This document shows, piece by piece, positions 11,516 through 22,200 of a stretch of 64,000 nucleotides of DNA (its first letter is position 1; each line of letters starts with the position of its first letter). The notes beneath the pieces were generated by a model. That model saw only the letters and a program-made list of their open reading frames with translations, did not search any database and was not told the DNA's origin. A program made the translations under genes and the position numbers. The stretch lies in contig JAQSEB010000010.1 in NCBI GenBank assembly GCA_030063045.1, positions 1,357,501-1,421,500 on the forward strand, written 5' to 3'. The stretch comes from Pratylenchus scribneri. Its lineage: Eukaryota > Nematoda > Chromadorea > Rhabditida > Pratylenchidae.

Positions 11516-11732
11516 TTCCCCATTACCGATTTTACCTTCGGTTTGAATGATTCATTTCCAACCAACCCATTCCCCCAATTTTTCCCAAAAAGACCCAAAA
11601 GGACGCCCATACTTCCCTCCCAATTTTATAGTGCAAATGACCTTGAGAGAATATTTATTATTGGTGTTGAAAATTCGGATAAAAGTAAAACAAAAAAAAA
11701 CAACAAAAAGGGCATAATTCAAAAATAATTTA

Positions 11733-14700
11733 TTATAACAATAAATCCTTTATTTTCCCTAACAATCTGCTGAGTTCTTCTCCATCTTCATTCTTCTTTA
11801 AATTATTTTCATCGGTGAATTCCTTTTCAAAAAATCCAATAATTGGCCTTGAAAGCATTTGTAACTGAATTTTAATCTAATAAATTAAAAAAAAAATAAT
11901 TAAATAAAATTGAATATTAGACCTGATTTTGTTGTAAATTTTGCAATTTCCAAAATATTTGCAACTCATCAACCAATGCCAAGAAATGCCGCATTAATTG
12001 GCAATATTTTGATTGAATCTGGAAAAATGAAATTTAAAAGTGAAATTAAATTAAAATGCAAACCTTCGTCGATGTAATTTGATCAAAATCCCGTTTAAAT
12101 GCTTTTTCCAAGAGGTTAATATATGTTGACCAGGCCGTTTTGTTGTTTACATCTCCACCAGTTGGTTTTTTCAATTTGGCATAAAGTCGCATTAACTTGG
12201 AAAATTAAATTAATTTTTTATAATTTTAAATAAAAATGGTTTTTTGGATAATAAAAATTGTCTGGATTTCTATTCTTAAAAATATTTTACTCTGCATTTG
12301 TATAAGAAAATAAATCATTATTTTCGCAAAGAATTTTTTTGGATATGGAGTAAAATTTTTGCCAATATTTTAAGGAATTTTCATAATTTTAGAGGAATTT
12401 TGGGAAAACTTTGAAAAAAAAAAATTTAAAAAATTGCAAAATTTAAAAAAAAATTTGCCTCTGAAAAAATAAGTTTTTAGAGGAAAATGGTTCCTAAATT
12501 TTTATTTCAATTTTTTAAAAAATATTTAGTCTTTTCAGCCAATATTTTTTTAGCGATTTTGTAAAAATCCGGACTCTAATTATTAATTTAATTAATACCT
12601 TTGGACTCAATGATTGTCTGGCATTTGCCCTCGCAAAAATGCTCAACACCGAATTCCTCAATTCGCCCAAATCCAAATTTTTGTTGTTCTGTTCTTCATT
12701 GGTGGATTCCAACAATTCGGTGGCAATAATTTCCAACGGAAGTTCATCTATTGGTTTTTTCTGTTCCAAATCCATTAATTTTTCCATTGCCCCAATTGCT
12801 TGTTTGAAATCGCCAATGTCCACCGAAACCAGCAGTAAATTCTCCCAAACGCGAACATTCTCCCAGCTTAGCTTTAATGCTTCCTAAAATTAAAGAAATT
12901 AATTAAATTAATTCAATAAATTAAAAATTTTAATTGATTTAATATATAATTAAATTAAAAATTAATTAATTAGAAAATTTCCTTACTTGAAGAATTTTTT
13001 GTGCCCTCTCCTTTTGATTTAGGCGAATATAAGAAGCAGCTAAAAAGTGAATTAAAAATTTAAAAAAAGGAAAATTATTAAATTAAAATTATTAAAAATT
13101 AAAATTATTAAAAAAAAAATATAAAATTACCCAAATTATTCCAAGCTTCAAAATGTTCCGGTTCCAAATTGACGCATTGATGATAGGCATGGACGGCGTC
13201 CTGAAGAAAAAAATTGAATGAACATTTCAAACATTATTTACGAAATTAAAACCAAAATAAAATTTAATTAAAAAAATTAAAATAAATAATATAAAAGAAT
13301 TTATTAATTACTAAAATATAAAATTATGGATTTTTTTATTGAATTTAAAAAATTTTAATGAATTTGTTAAAAAAATTAAACCAAAAAATAAAATTATAGT
13401 GGTTTTTATTTAATTTAAAAATTTGAATAAATCAATAAATTTACTTGATATTTGCCAATTTTCATTGAAACATAGCCCAGCGTAAACCACAGTCCAAGCT
13501 GAATATTTTTAGGTTTATTAAATCAAATTTCTTTCCATAAACCTGCAAAGGCTGAATTTCAAGGGAACGTTTGTAATGTGGAAGGGCTTCCGCATATTGT
13601 TGACGGCCCAACATCAATTTGCCAAGAGAGGCCCGTGCCCGGGCATTTCGATCGGCGGATATCTTTAAAGAGGAGGGAAATATAATTTTGTATTGGATTT
13701 TTTGCCGAAAATTTGTAAATTTTAATTTAAATAACATTAAAATATTTAAAATAAAATTAAATTTTTATTGGGTTATTTTGGCAAAAAACTGGTTTTTCTT
13801 GCCGAAAAAAATTTTTAAAGTGTCAAAAATTAATTTATAGGCGTTAAAAATATTTAAAATATCGAAAAAATGTAGGAAAAAAGGTTTTGGCCCCGACGTG
13901 ACTTGAACACGCAACCTTCTGATCTGGAGTCAGACGCGCTACCATTGCGCCACGGAACCCTTCTCATCAACCAGTTAAATAAATTTATTAGGAGGGAATT
14001 TTAGTGCAAATAAACAAAAAATAAATAAAAATAGGTTTTAATTATTTAAAATTTGGCATTAAAATTGCACTAAACAAAACCAACTTCGTATCAAATTAAT
14101 CAATCGTAATGAGCCGTTTTAAGGGTATTGGGGTTTTAAAAGGGTGATTTGGCGAATTATTTGGTTTTTTTTTGTTGTTTGGCAGAAAAATTTTTTCTCC
14201 ATTAATTTTTTAATAATAAATAAATAAAATTTTTCTTAAGAATTTTTTAATTTTCGTGAATTATTAGGTAATTTTTTTTACTCTTTGGGCATAAAAATTT
14301 TCCATTTTTTTAAAAATTTTATTTAATTAATAAATTAAATAATAAAATTTTTTTAATTTTTAATTAATTTTCTTGAATTATTAGGTAATTTTTTACATCT
14401 TTGGGCAGAAAAATTATTTTTTTTATTAATAATAATAATTTTAATCGCAAACCTCAATTGCCTTCTCAAAATATTCCCCATTGTTTGTAATGTCGCCCAA
14501 AAGACAGTAATATTCCGGCTCTTCTTTTTCTTCCAACTTCTTTCGCACCAACTTTTCGGCCTTTTCCCCTTGTCCAATGGCCAAATAGCATTTAATCACG
14601 TCCGTCCATGCCTGGAGTTGTTCAAAGAGGCGAAGTGCATCGGAAATGCATCCCAACGAGAGAAGGACATTTGCTTGCAATTTTTGGACCTCCCAAAATG

Positions 14701-17646
14701 GAGCTGGGCCAGTGGCGAAAATGAATTGGAGGCGGCCATGGGAAATGGAATCCTTAAATTTTTGGAATAATTTGGTCACAAAAATGGCCAAAATATTTAT
14801 CTATTTACCCAAAAATGGTTTTCAGGAACCTCAAAATAATTGATTTTGCGATTTTTATTGCATTTTTAATGCAATTTTCCCCTCAAAAAATGTCAAAATT
14901 GGTAAAATTGTTTAAAAATTCAATCAAAAATATGAAAAAATGCTCAAAAATATTATTTTTGTGTTTTTCTTATCAAACAAATCTAATAAAATTAACCTGA
15001 TTTTCCTTTAAATCCATCAAATTATTGGCAATATTCTCAAGTTGGGCAGCGGCCCGCTCCACTCGCCTTGTCATTTTCATTTCCAATTTTGACCGTTCAA
15101 TCAATGCCCTCATTTGCAGAGGCCAAGAACATTTTTGGCGGATTACCTGCAATGTAAATCAATTAGGAATTTAAATTGAAAAAACATTTATTTTGACAAA
15201 AAGAACCGTAAAACTTATATTAATTCGATAAAACTCATCTAGACGCATCGTTCGATAATGATTTTGCTTAGGTTTAACGAATTTCAAATAAGTTTTAAAC
15301 CAAAGATGGGTTTAAACGGTTTAAAACCATTAATTTTTGATCAAATCATGGACAAATTATATACCAATCGATGCGTCGTTTTGATGAGATCTATCGATTG
15401 GGTATAGGTTTTGGGGGTCTAGTATAAACCAAAACCATTAAACCGTTAAAACCTTTTTTGACAATTTAAATATTTTCCCATCAATTTATTTAAAATATTT
15501 AATGATTAAAATTTCAAACCTCATCCAAAAAGACCATCGTGGTCTGTTGGCAAAGCTGTTGGACACCACCAAATGAATTTGAGCCCTTTTCCCAAATGGC
15601 CATTGCCAAAATGCAAGCAGTTTGCATTGCATCCAATCTTTTTCCGTCCATCTTCTCATCGAATGCAATTTTGTCCAAAAGAGTGATGTCCTCATTTTTG
15701 CAATTTAACGGCAAATCCAAATCATTTTTGGCCTCCTCTTCATCAATTTCCTCCTCTTTTTCGGCCAATTCCAATTCCAGCGTTAATTGTGCCAAACTTT
15801 TCTGCTGGAATTGTGTCCTCTTCCCCAGCGCACCGCCCAATTCGATTTTTTGAATGCCGGCCAATTTGTTTGCCTCATCAATTTGTTGTTTTGCTTTGGA
15901 AAATTCAAAATATTCCATTTGGGAATGCGCCCTTTCCAGGTGGAATTGAATGCGTTGATCCAAGGGAAGGGCGGCGATGTTTTTGATGAGTGAATCTGCC
16001 TAAAATATTTGTGGAATTATTTAAAAATTTGAGATTAAATGTATCTTTAAGCTCCTTATAGAGTGATTTAATCGGCTAAAAAATAATATTGAATTCAATA
16101 ATAGAAAAACCTTAAGATTTAATTTATTATTTAAAAAAAACCCAAAGATTGAATTGGTCATTAAAAAAGAGGCAATTTCCTAGCCAAAAAATTTAAACTC
16201 TTTTGTTAAGAAAGTAGATTATTTTGTTGACCGACAAATCACATTTTTTTATATTTTTTTTTATAAACCCGTAGCAGTTTAGAAAGTGATTTTCGGATGG
16301 TAATTTAGCTTATTTTTAGAGCTAATTGTGACCAGTCCATTTAATATACAGTTTACCAGCTGATTTAAGCTGGAACAGAAAACTGACTGAGTTAATTTTA
16401 ATCAAAAACTTGAAACGGTTTAACTGGTTTAACTCATCCAGTTTTGGACCAAAAATCAGACAAACAATATATATGAATCGATGCGCCTTAATGAGCTTTA
16501 TAAAAATGCTAAATTATTTATCTAAAGAAAATCGCTTCCTAAACCGCTATTTTGTCATTAAAAGATTGTGATTTGTCGACAAAAATGATTTACCATTAAA
16601 ACCATAAGTTTGATTAAATTATTTAAATAATTTACCATTTCATCCATTTTCTGTTTCAATTTAATTTCCCTCTCATTCAACACTTTTGACCAAATTGAAT
16701 AGACACGAAACATCCAATGATGCCATTCAACGGAATGTTGGCCAACCATTTCGAACAGAATTTTGGCCAACCAAAGATTTTCAATTTGACTAAAAATTGA
16801 ATTTAAATTTATTAAATATTTAAAATTGTAAAAAACCGAGTCCCCGTAAATGGCCTATTCAATCCAAATGACAATTCATCGTTTGCGTGTGCCCTCAAAT
16901 GTGTGGTCAATTCGGGATACATTTTGGGAAGATCATCCAAAAGTTGAACTTAAATAAATATTAGAAAATTATTTTAAATTTGGAAAAGTTTTTTTGCCGA
17001 AAGATTGGATTCTTTAAGACAACTTCCTAATGTTTAATTTTAATCATATACCATTTAGTAAATATAAACCTATTTAATAGAGATCATGGAAATTTGTGGA
17101 TTGGATATATTGATTTTCATGATTAGACCAAAATTTAAGGTATTAAACCGGTTAAACCAAACTTTGCTTTTTGGTTTATAACTTTTTTGGTTTTGATCTA
17201 AACCGTTCAAAACGTTTGGTTCGTAACCTCCTTTTGTTTTAAACCCTCCAAACCATATTTTGGTTTATAAGTATTGGAATTTTGGAATTAAACTCAGACA
17301 AGACAATCTATAGGGCAATCGATGCGTCTTGATGAGCTCTATCGAATGGTATAAAGTTTATAAGGGTCTAAGATAAGATCAGGCATAAAAAGATATTAAG
17401 GTTTCGACAAAAAATCATCGCCCATTTTTAAATTTCCCATTCCAACTTACTTATTGTATTAGTTCCGGTAAGCATTGCACCGCCAACGATCAAAAAATTC
17501 CTCAATTTATTTTGAATTCCGGCAAAATTTGCACCAATGAATGAGAAAAAATGATGGATTGCCAATTGCAAAATGTCATCATCCTTATAATCCTTCGATT
17601 GGTTTTTCAGCTCCTCAATCCATTCAGTTTTATTTCTTAATTCCAT
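11733..17646 (-). CDS. TTC27-like tetratricopeptide repeat protein
   Basis: A TPR scaffold protein (TTC27/Emw1 family) of about 780 residues as read. Fourteen exons: 17646-17451, then approximately 16948-16840, 16795-16637, 15999-15525, 15148-15001, 14752-14453, 13662-13544, 13500-13446, 13201-13131, 13041-12988, 12883-12600, 12195-12066, 12018-11925 and 11877-11733. Diagnostic C-terminal TPR blocks are NARARASLGKLMLGRQQYAE, LGLWFTLGYVSMKIGKY, CVNLEPEHFEAWNNLAASYI and KLSWENVRVWENLLLVSVDI. The N-terminus is shorter than in vertebrate TTC27, and an acceptor-like 'tttttaag' just before the ATG suggests another upstream exon. Introns hold several family C elements and a tRNA-Trp gene. Confidence 0.87.
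13888..13959 (-). tRNA. tRNA-Trp (CCA anticodon)
   Basis: 72-nt cloverleaf on the minus strand. The acceptor stem GGTTCCG pairs with CGGGGCC (two G-U pairs) and ends in discriminator A. The D arm is TGGCGCAATGGTAGCGC, the anticodon stem-loop TCTGA-CTCCAGA-TCAGA gives anticodon CCA, and the T arm contains GTTCAAGTC. No intron. It lies inside a TTC27 intron, transcribed in the same direction. Confidence 0.95.
14778..14960. repeat. Family F AT-rich interspersed repeat (copy 3)
   Basis: Inverse orientation to copy 2: 'ggttttcaggaacctcaaaa', 'attgcatttttaatgcaatt' and 'gtcaaaattggtaaaat'. TTC27 intron. Confidence 0.45.
15195..15455. repeat. Family C palindromic MITE-like element (copy 3)
   Basis: Contains 'catctagacgcatcgttcga', 'ttaggtttaacgaatttcaa' and 'ataccaatcgatgcgtcgtt' with outer arms ending 'accattaaaccgtt'. 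TTC27 intron. Confidence 0.6.
16385..16505. repeat. Family C fragment (copy 4)
   Basis: Half element: 'gaaacggtttaactggttta' then 'atgaatcgatgcgccttaat' and 'gagcttta'. TTC27 intron. Confidence 0.45.
17085..17400. repeat. Family C element (copy 5, diverged)
   Basis: The right half is clear ('gggcaatcgatgcgtcttga', 'tgagctctatcga'). The left half has duplicated 'ggtttataacttt...aaccgtt' segments. TTC27 intron. Confidence 0.5.
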
Positions 17647-17704
17647 TTGCTTAAAAATTGGATAAATTAAAAATGAAAATTATTTTAATTAGTGAAGAGA
17701 AATG

Positions 17705-17930
17705 TAATGGTTTATAAATTATAATGGTTCAATGATCTAACCAAAATCCTAATCCAATCGATAAATATCGTCGAGTAACATCATTTGATAATGATTTTGT
17801 TCAGGTTTAACCAATTTTAAATTAGTTTTGAACCGTAGAATGTTTTAAACAGTCTAAAACCTTTTCATTTTGATCAAACCATGACAAACTATATAAACCA
17901 AAATATATTCCCAAAAGACAAATTATCATT
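17705..17930. repeat. Family C element (copy 6, truncated)
   Basis: Begins 'gtaatggtttataaattata' and includes 'ccaatcgataaatatcgtcg' and 'gttttgaaccgtag'. The right arm is incomplete. It lies just upstream of the TTC27 start as annotated. Confidence 0.5.
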
Positions 17931-18039
17931 AAGTAAAATATTCCAAAAATTATACATTCTAGGAATGGTGGTTTCTAGCACAATTATATTCTATTTTATC
18001 TTCATATTTAGAGGTTCTATTCTGTTTTGAGTTTTTTTG

Positions 18040-18180
18040 TCAATTTGGGAATAAACCTTGACATATTCTGCGCTCAGGCGTTGATATTTGTGGTGGGGTC
18101 AAGCCCGCTGGAAATGCTGGACATTCAAATTGATGCAGTGGTCCGTTGGTTCCCTTGTGCTCGATGAAAGTTAATTTATG
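18040..18180 (-). other. Unassigned GC-richer island with a short open frame
   Basis: About 140 bp richer in GC than its surroundings. On the minus strand an open frame reads ...PAFPAGLTPPQISTPERR... and stops at 18040-18042. It lies between the end of the split gene and TTC27. It could be an upstream TTC27 exon, a missed exon or a structured RNA. Splice phase with the annotated TTC27 exon 1 could not be made to fit, so it is left unassigned. Confidence 0.3.
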
Positions 18181-18387
18181 TTTGCTTTTGAGAAATTTGG
18201 AAAATTTAAATTTTAAAATGGTACAAATTTTTAAAAATATAATTTGAAAGATGCAACAAATTGTTTAAAAATAATACAAAAATTAAAATGCGATATTTAT
18301 TAAAAATATTTTTAACAATTGAATGCTGAAGTAACAACAACGCTTTTCATCCATTCATTCCATTTTTTCCATTGTCCATTCATTTTC

Positions 18388-18620
18388 TCATTGTTGCATT
18401 TGGTTCGGTGGTGGCGGTGCCCCTCCTGCAGCGGTGTTCATTGTCGACCCAGTTGAGTCCATTGGTTGATGATTTTCCTGAGCCTAAAAATTTTAATATT
18501 TTCTAAAGTTTTATGAAAATTATTACGTCGGAATTAAAAGTGTTGGGCGAAGTATTTGAAGAATCCATCGAAGGAGTCGGGGCACGGCTGAATTGGTTAC
18601 CCAAAGCATTGGCTTCTCCC
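18388..18620 (-). pseudogene. 3' part of host gene split by the LTR element
   Basis: Continuation of the gene whose 5' part is at 29301-30048. After the duplicated target site (18616-18620) the frame resumes as EANALGNQFSRAPTPSMDSS, ends at donor 18527/18526, and the last exon 18483-18388 encodes a Met/Pro-rich tail ending QMQQ. Without the insertion the exon frame is continuous across the single target copy. With the element present in the same orientation, transcripts would be expected to read into the LTR. Function not recognised. Confidence 0.75.
18616..18620. repeat. Target-site duplication of the LTR element (left copy)
   Basis: 'ctccc' directly before the LTR; it matches 29301-29305 directly after the other LTR. 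A 5-bp duplication fits integrase-mediated insertion. Confidence 0.9.
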
Positions 18621-18946
18621 TGTAGGGTTAGCTTATTCCCCGAATTCTCCCAATGGATTTTAGTAATGGCAAATTATTATTGTGGCTAAGACTGGCGATT
18701 TTGCCGCCAGGCTGGCCCTTTTATTCCATCCAAAATAAACACAATAAGCGATAAAAACTGGGTTAATAATTTGGGGAATATCATTGGGAATTAGCACATA
18801 AAAACAGGAAAATGGGGAATATTATCTTTGGGGAAATCCATCTAATCCATCAACAATGGGCGAATATTGGGCAGCCATGGCCGGAGGCAAATCAACCAAC
18901 TTCATTTCATCAATCATCCAACAAATCCACATTCTATTCCATTACA
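18621..18946 (-). repeat. 3' LTR of the element
   Basis: 326 bp, identical by eye to 28975-29300. On the element strand it begins TGTAATGG and ends CCTACA (TG...CA). It contains 'ggaataaaagg', usable as a TATA-like or AATAAA polyadenylation element on that strand. Confidence 0.95.
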
Positions 18947-19242
18947 ATCACCCGGGGTTGACTTTTGAAAGTCCCATTTCAAAAATTGCCTTGTCATTGG
19001 TGTCGTTTGTGATTGTGATGCGGATGTGGGACCAATGTGCATTTGCGCGCTCAAAACTGGGTTGCCCCTTTGTGGTCGTGCCCGTCTGCTTTCCGCTGCG
19101 TGTTGATGTGTGTTATTGTTGTTTTTGATGTTGCTTGCCCTCAGATGTTGCGAAGAAAAAAAATGATGGATGGATACAAAATAAGGGAAGGGAAATGGGA
19201 TGAAAAAGGGGAAATTTTGTTGGGGAAAAACGGGATTGGCAT
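18947..19242 (-). other. Element 3' untranslated segment
   Basis: 296 bp between the polyprotein stop and the 3' LTR. No ORF was supported. The bases next to the LTR are not a convincing polypurine tract. Confidence 0.5.
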
Positions 19243-22200
19243 TCATTGTTCTTCTTCTACTTCTTTTCCATCTTCATCTGCTGCCATCCGCCGCCTAATT
19301 GAAAGACGCCTCGGCTTTACTTGATCAAAATGCAGCCGGTGGTTTTTGCCACTTTCTTCATTTAACGCCTCCAGCATTGCGTTGCCGATAAGGCTCAAAA
19401 CAATCCCCTTTTCCCATTTATTTTCTCCATGGTTTTTTATCCATATTAATTCGCCGATTTCGAACTTTTTATTTACATTTTTATTTCCAAATTTTATATT
19501 CGCATTTTGCATTTGTATTTCTTTTTCGTTTTCAATCTTTTCTTTGGTTAATTGTTCCATATTTAAAATCATTTCTAGACCATTTCTAATTTCTCTTTTC
19601 AAGAAGAGCTTACTTGGGGTCTGTCCCGTGCTACTGTGTGGTGTACTTCTATATTCTAGTAGGAAGATTCTTATTATTTCGTTCAATTTCTTTTTGGTTG
19701 GAGTTTCCTCTCCTACCATTTTCTTTATTGAGTTTTTGGCTGTCCTCACAAATCGCTCCGCTAACCCATTGCTTTGAGGGTGGTAGGGAGGACTCTTTTT
19801 ATGGATTATGCCATTCCTAACTAAATATTTTTCGAAGTTTTCAGAAATTAATTGTGGGCCATTATCCGAGACCAACGTCAACGGATAGCCATATTGGGAA
19901 AATATTTCCTCTAAAAAGTCAATTGTGGCATCGGAAGTTGTGACTTTCATTATTTTAATAAATGGGTATTTTGAATAGGCATCAACCATCACAAAAAAAC
20001 TAATGCCAAGAAACGGACCAGCGTAGTCAACATGGATTCTTTGCCATGGCTTTTCCGCTGATTCCCACTGTTTAAGTGGCACCTTGGGGGGATTATCACT
20101 ATATTTTTTACAATTTTCACAACTATTTATTAAATCATCAATATCCTTGTTAATATTTGGCCAGAACATCAACTGTCTGGCTTTTAATTTAGTCTTATTC
20201 GTCCCAAAATGGGCTCTGTGTAATATTTTCAGTGCCATTTCTCTCATTGATGATGGGATAATTATTCGTCCATCATTTAGTTCTAGGATCCCATTTTCTT
20301 CATTTATTTCATTTTTTATATTTAAATATGGTTTTACTTCATCTTCTATTGGCATGTTCCATTCTTTTTTAATCATTTTTAATATTTTTGATAAAATTGG
20401 ATCATTTAGTGTTTCTTTTCTTAATGTTTGCTTGTCAAAATTCATCACACTAATTTCGCAAATTTTTAGTTTTATTTTTTCTTCTTCCTTTATATTTGGT
20501 GGATATCTACTGACATGGTCGCAAAAGGCATTTGATTTGCCCGACCTATGTTCGAATTTTATATCAAAATTTTGTATTATCATTTGAAATTTGGCCAGAC
20601 GGCCTTTGGCTTCTTTCTTTTTCAGTAATTGACATATTGCTGAATTGTCTGTTCGGACAATTGTCTGGCCGGAGCCTTCGATGTATGCTTCATAATTCTT
20701 TAGTGCTTCGACCACGGCTAGAGCTTCGAGCTCCGTGCTATGGTAATTCTTTTCATGTTTATTCAAAATTCGCGACCAGAAGGAAACTGGATGTATAACC
20801 CCTTTAGAATCCTTTTGAAGTAAGCAGGCACCGAGTGCCGTGCTGCTCGCATCCGTTTCCAAAGTGAATTCTTTTCCCCATTTCGGAGATTTCAATACAG
20901 GGGCTGTGGTGAGTTTTTCAATAATTGTTTTAAAAGCCATGCTATGCTCTTTGCCCCAATTTATTTGTTCCTTTTTGGTCGCTTCATAAAGCGGCTTCAT
21001 TATTCCGGCAAAGTTTTTTATAAATTTCCTGAAATAGGATACTGCTCCTATGAAGGAGCGGAGCTCAGTTAATGTTTTAGGTTCGTTGAATTTTTGAACC
21101 GTTTCAATATTTTTCGGGTCTGGCCGGATTCCCTCTTCCGAAATGAGCATTCCTAAGTATTTTATTTCTTTTAGTGCCCATTTACATTTTCCTAAGTGCA
21201 ATTTCATGCCACTTTTCACAACAACTCTTAGGAATTGGGCTATATCATTTAGATGGTCGTCTTCAGAATTTGAGGCCAAGACAACATCATCCATATATAC
21301 AAATGTGGCGCTTGTCAGTTCTCTACGGAGTTCGTTCATTGCTCTCATGAATGTACTTGGAGCGCCTTTTAGGCCAAATGGGAGTTTAATGAACTCGAAT
21401 AGACCGAGAAAAGTGCCGAAAGCGGTTTTTTCGATGTCTTTTGGATTCATGTTTATTTGATAAAATCCCATTTTAAAGTCGAATGTCGTATACATTCGCT
21501 TTGATCCACATAAATCGAGTATGTCTTGTACTAGTGGCATAATGTAGGTCTCTGGCATTGTTATATTATTTAGCCTACGGTAATCAATTGCCATTCGATA
21601 TGAATTATCTTTTTTGCGTACAAGTACAATTGGCGCGCAGAAAGCGCTCGTGGATGGTCTTATTATCTTTTTCTCAAGTAATTCTTTAATTTGCCTTTCC
21701 ACTTCATCACGCAAAGCCATTGGCACTCTGTATGGTCTTTGCGAAGTCGGCACACTACCTGGGATTAAATGTATAGAATGTTCGATAGGACCTTTGTAAT
21801 TGCCAATTTCGCCTTGTCTGACAAAGGCATTTTTATATTGTCTAATGATTTCAAATAATTTGTCCTTTCCGTTTTCGCTTAGTACACTTCCTGTTAAATC
21901 GATTTCATCTAATTTATTATCATTATCTAAGTACATTAGATTAGGGAAAAATTCATCCCATTTTTCATCTTCTTTCTCAGTTTTTACTTTTATTTTCTTA
22001 TTATTTACATATTCATTATATGGCATATTTTCGCTTGAAATGTGAAAAACTGTTTTTGGTTCAAAATTTTCATCAATTTCCTCTAATTTTGCAATGTTTG
22101 AATTCGCAAAAATTGTTATTTCCTTGTTTCCGGTGTTCATTAGCCTTAACGGCACTTGTTGGGTTGAACCCGGGCAGACAATCGATTTTCCGATTAAAAG

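Noticed and set aside
18621..18946. The 326-bp direct repeat as a duplicated promoter or exon.
   Set aside because: TG...CA ends, the 5-bp target duplication and the retroelement between the copies identify LTRs.
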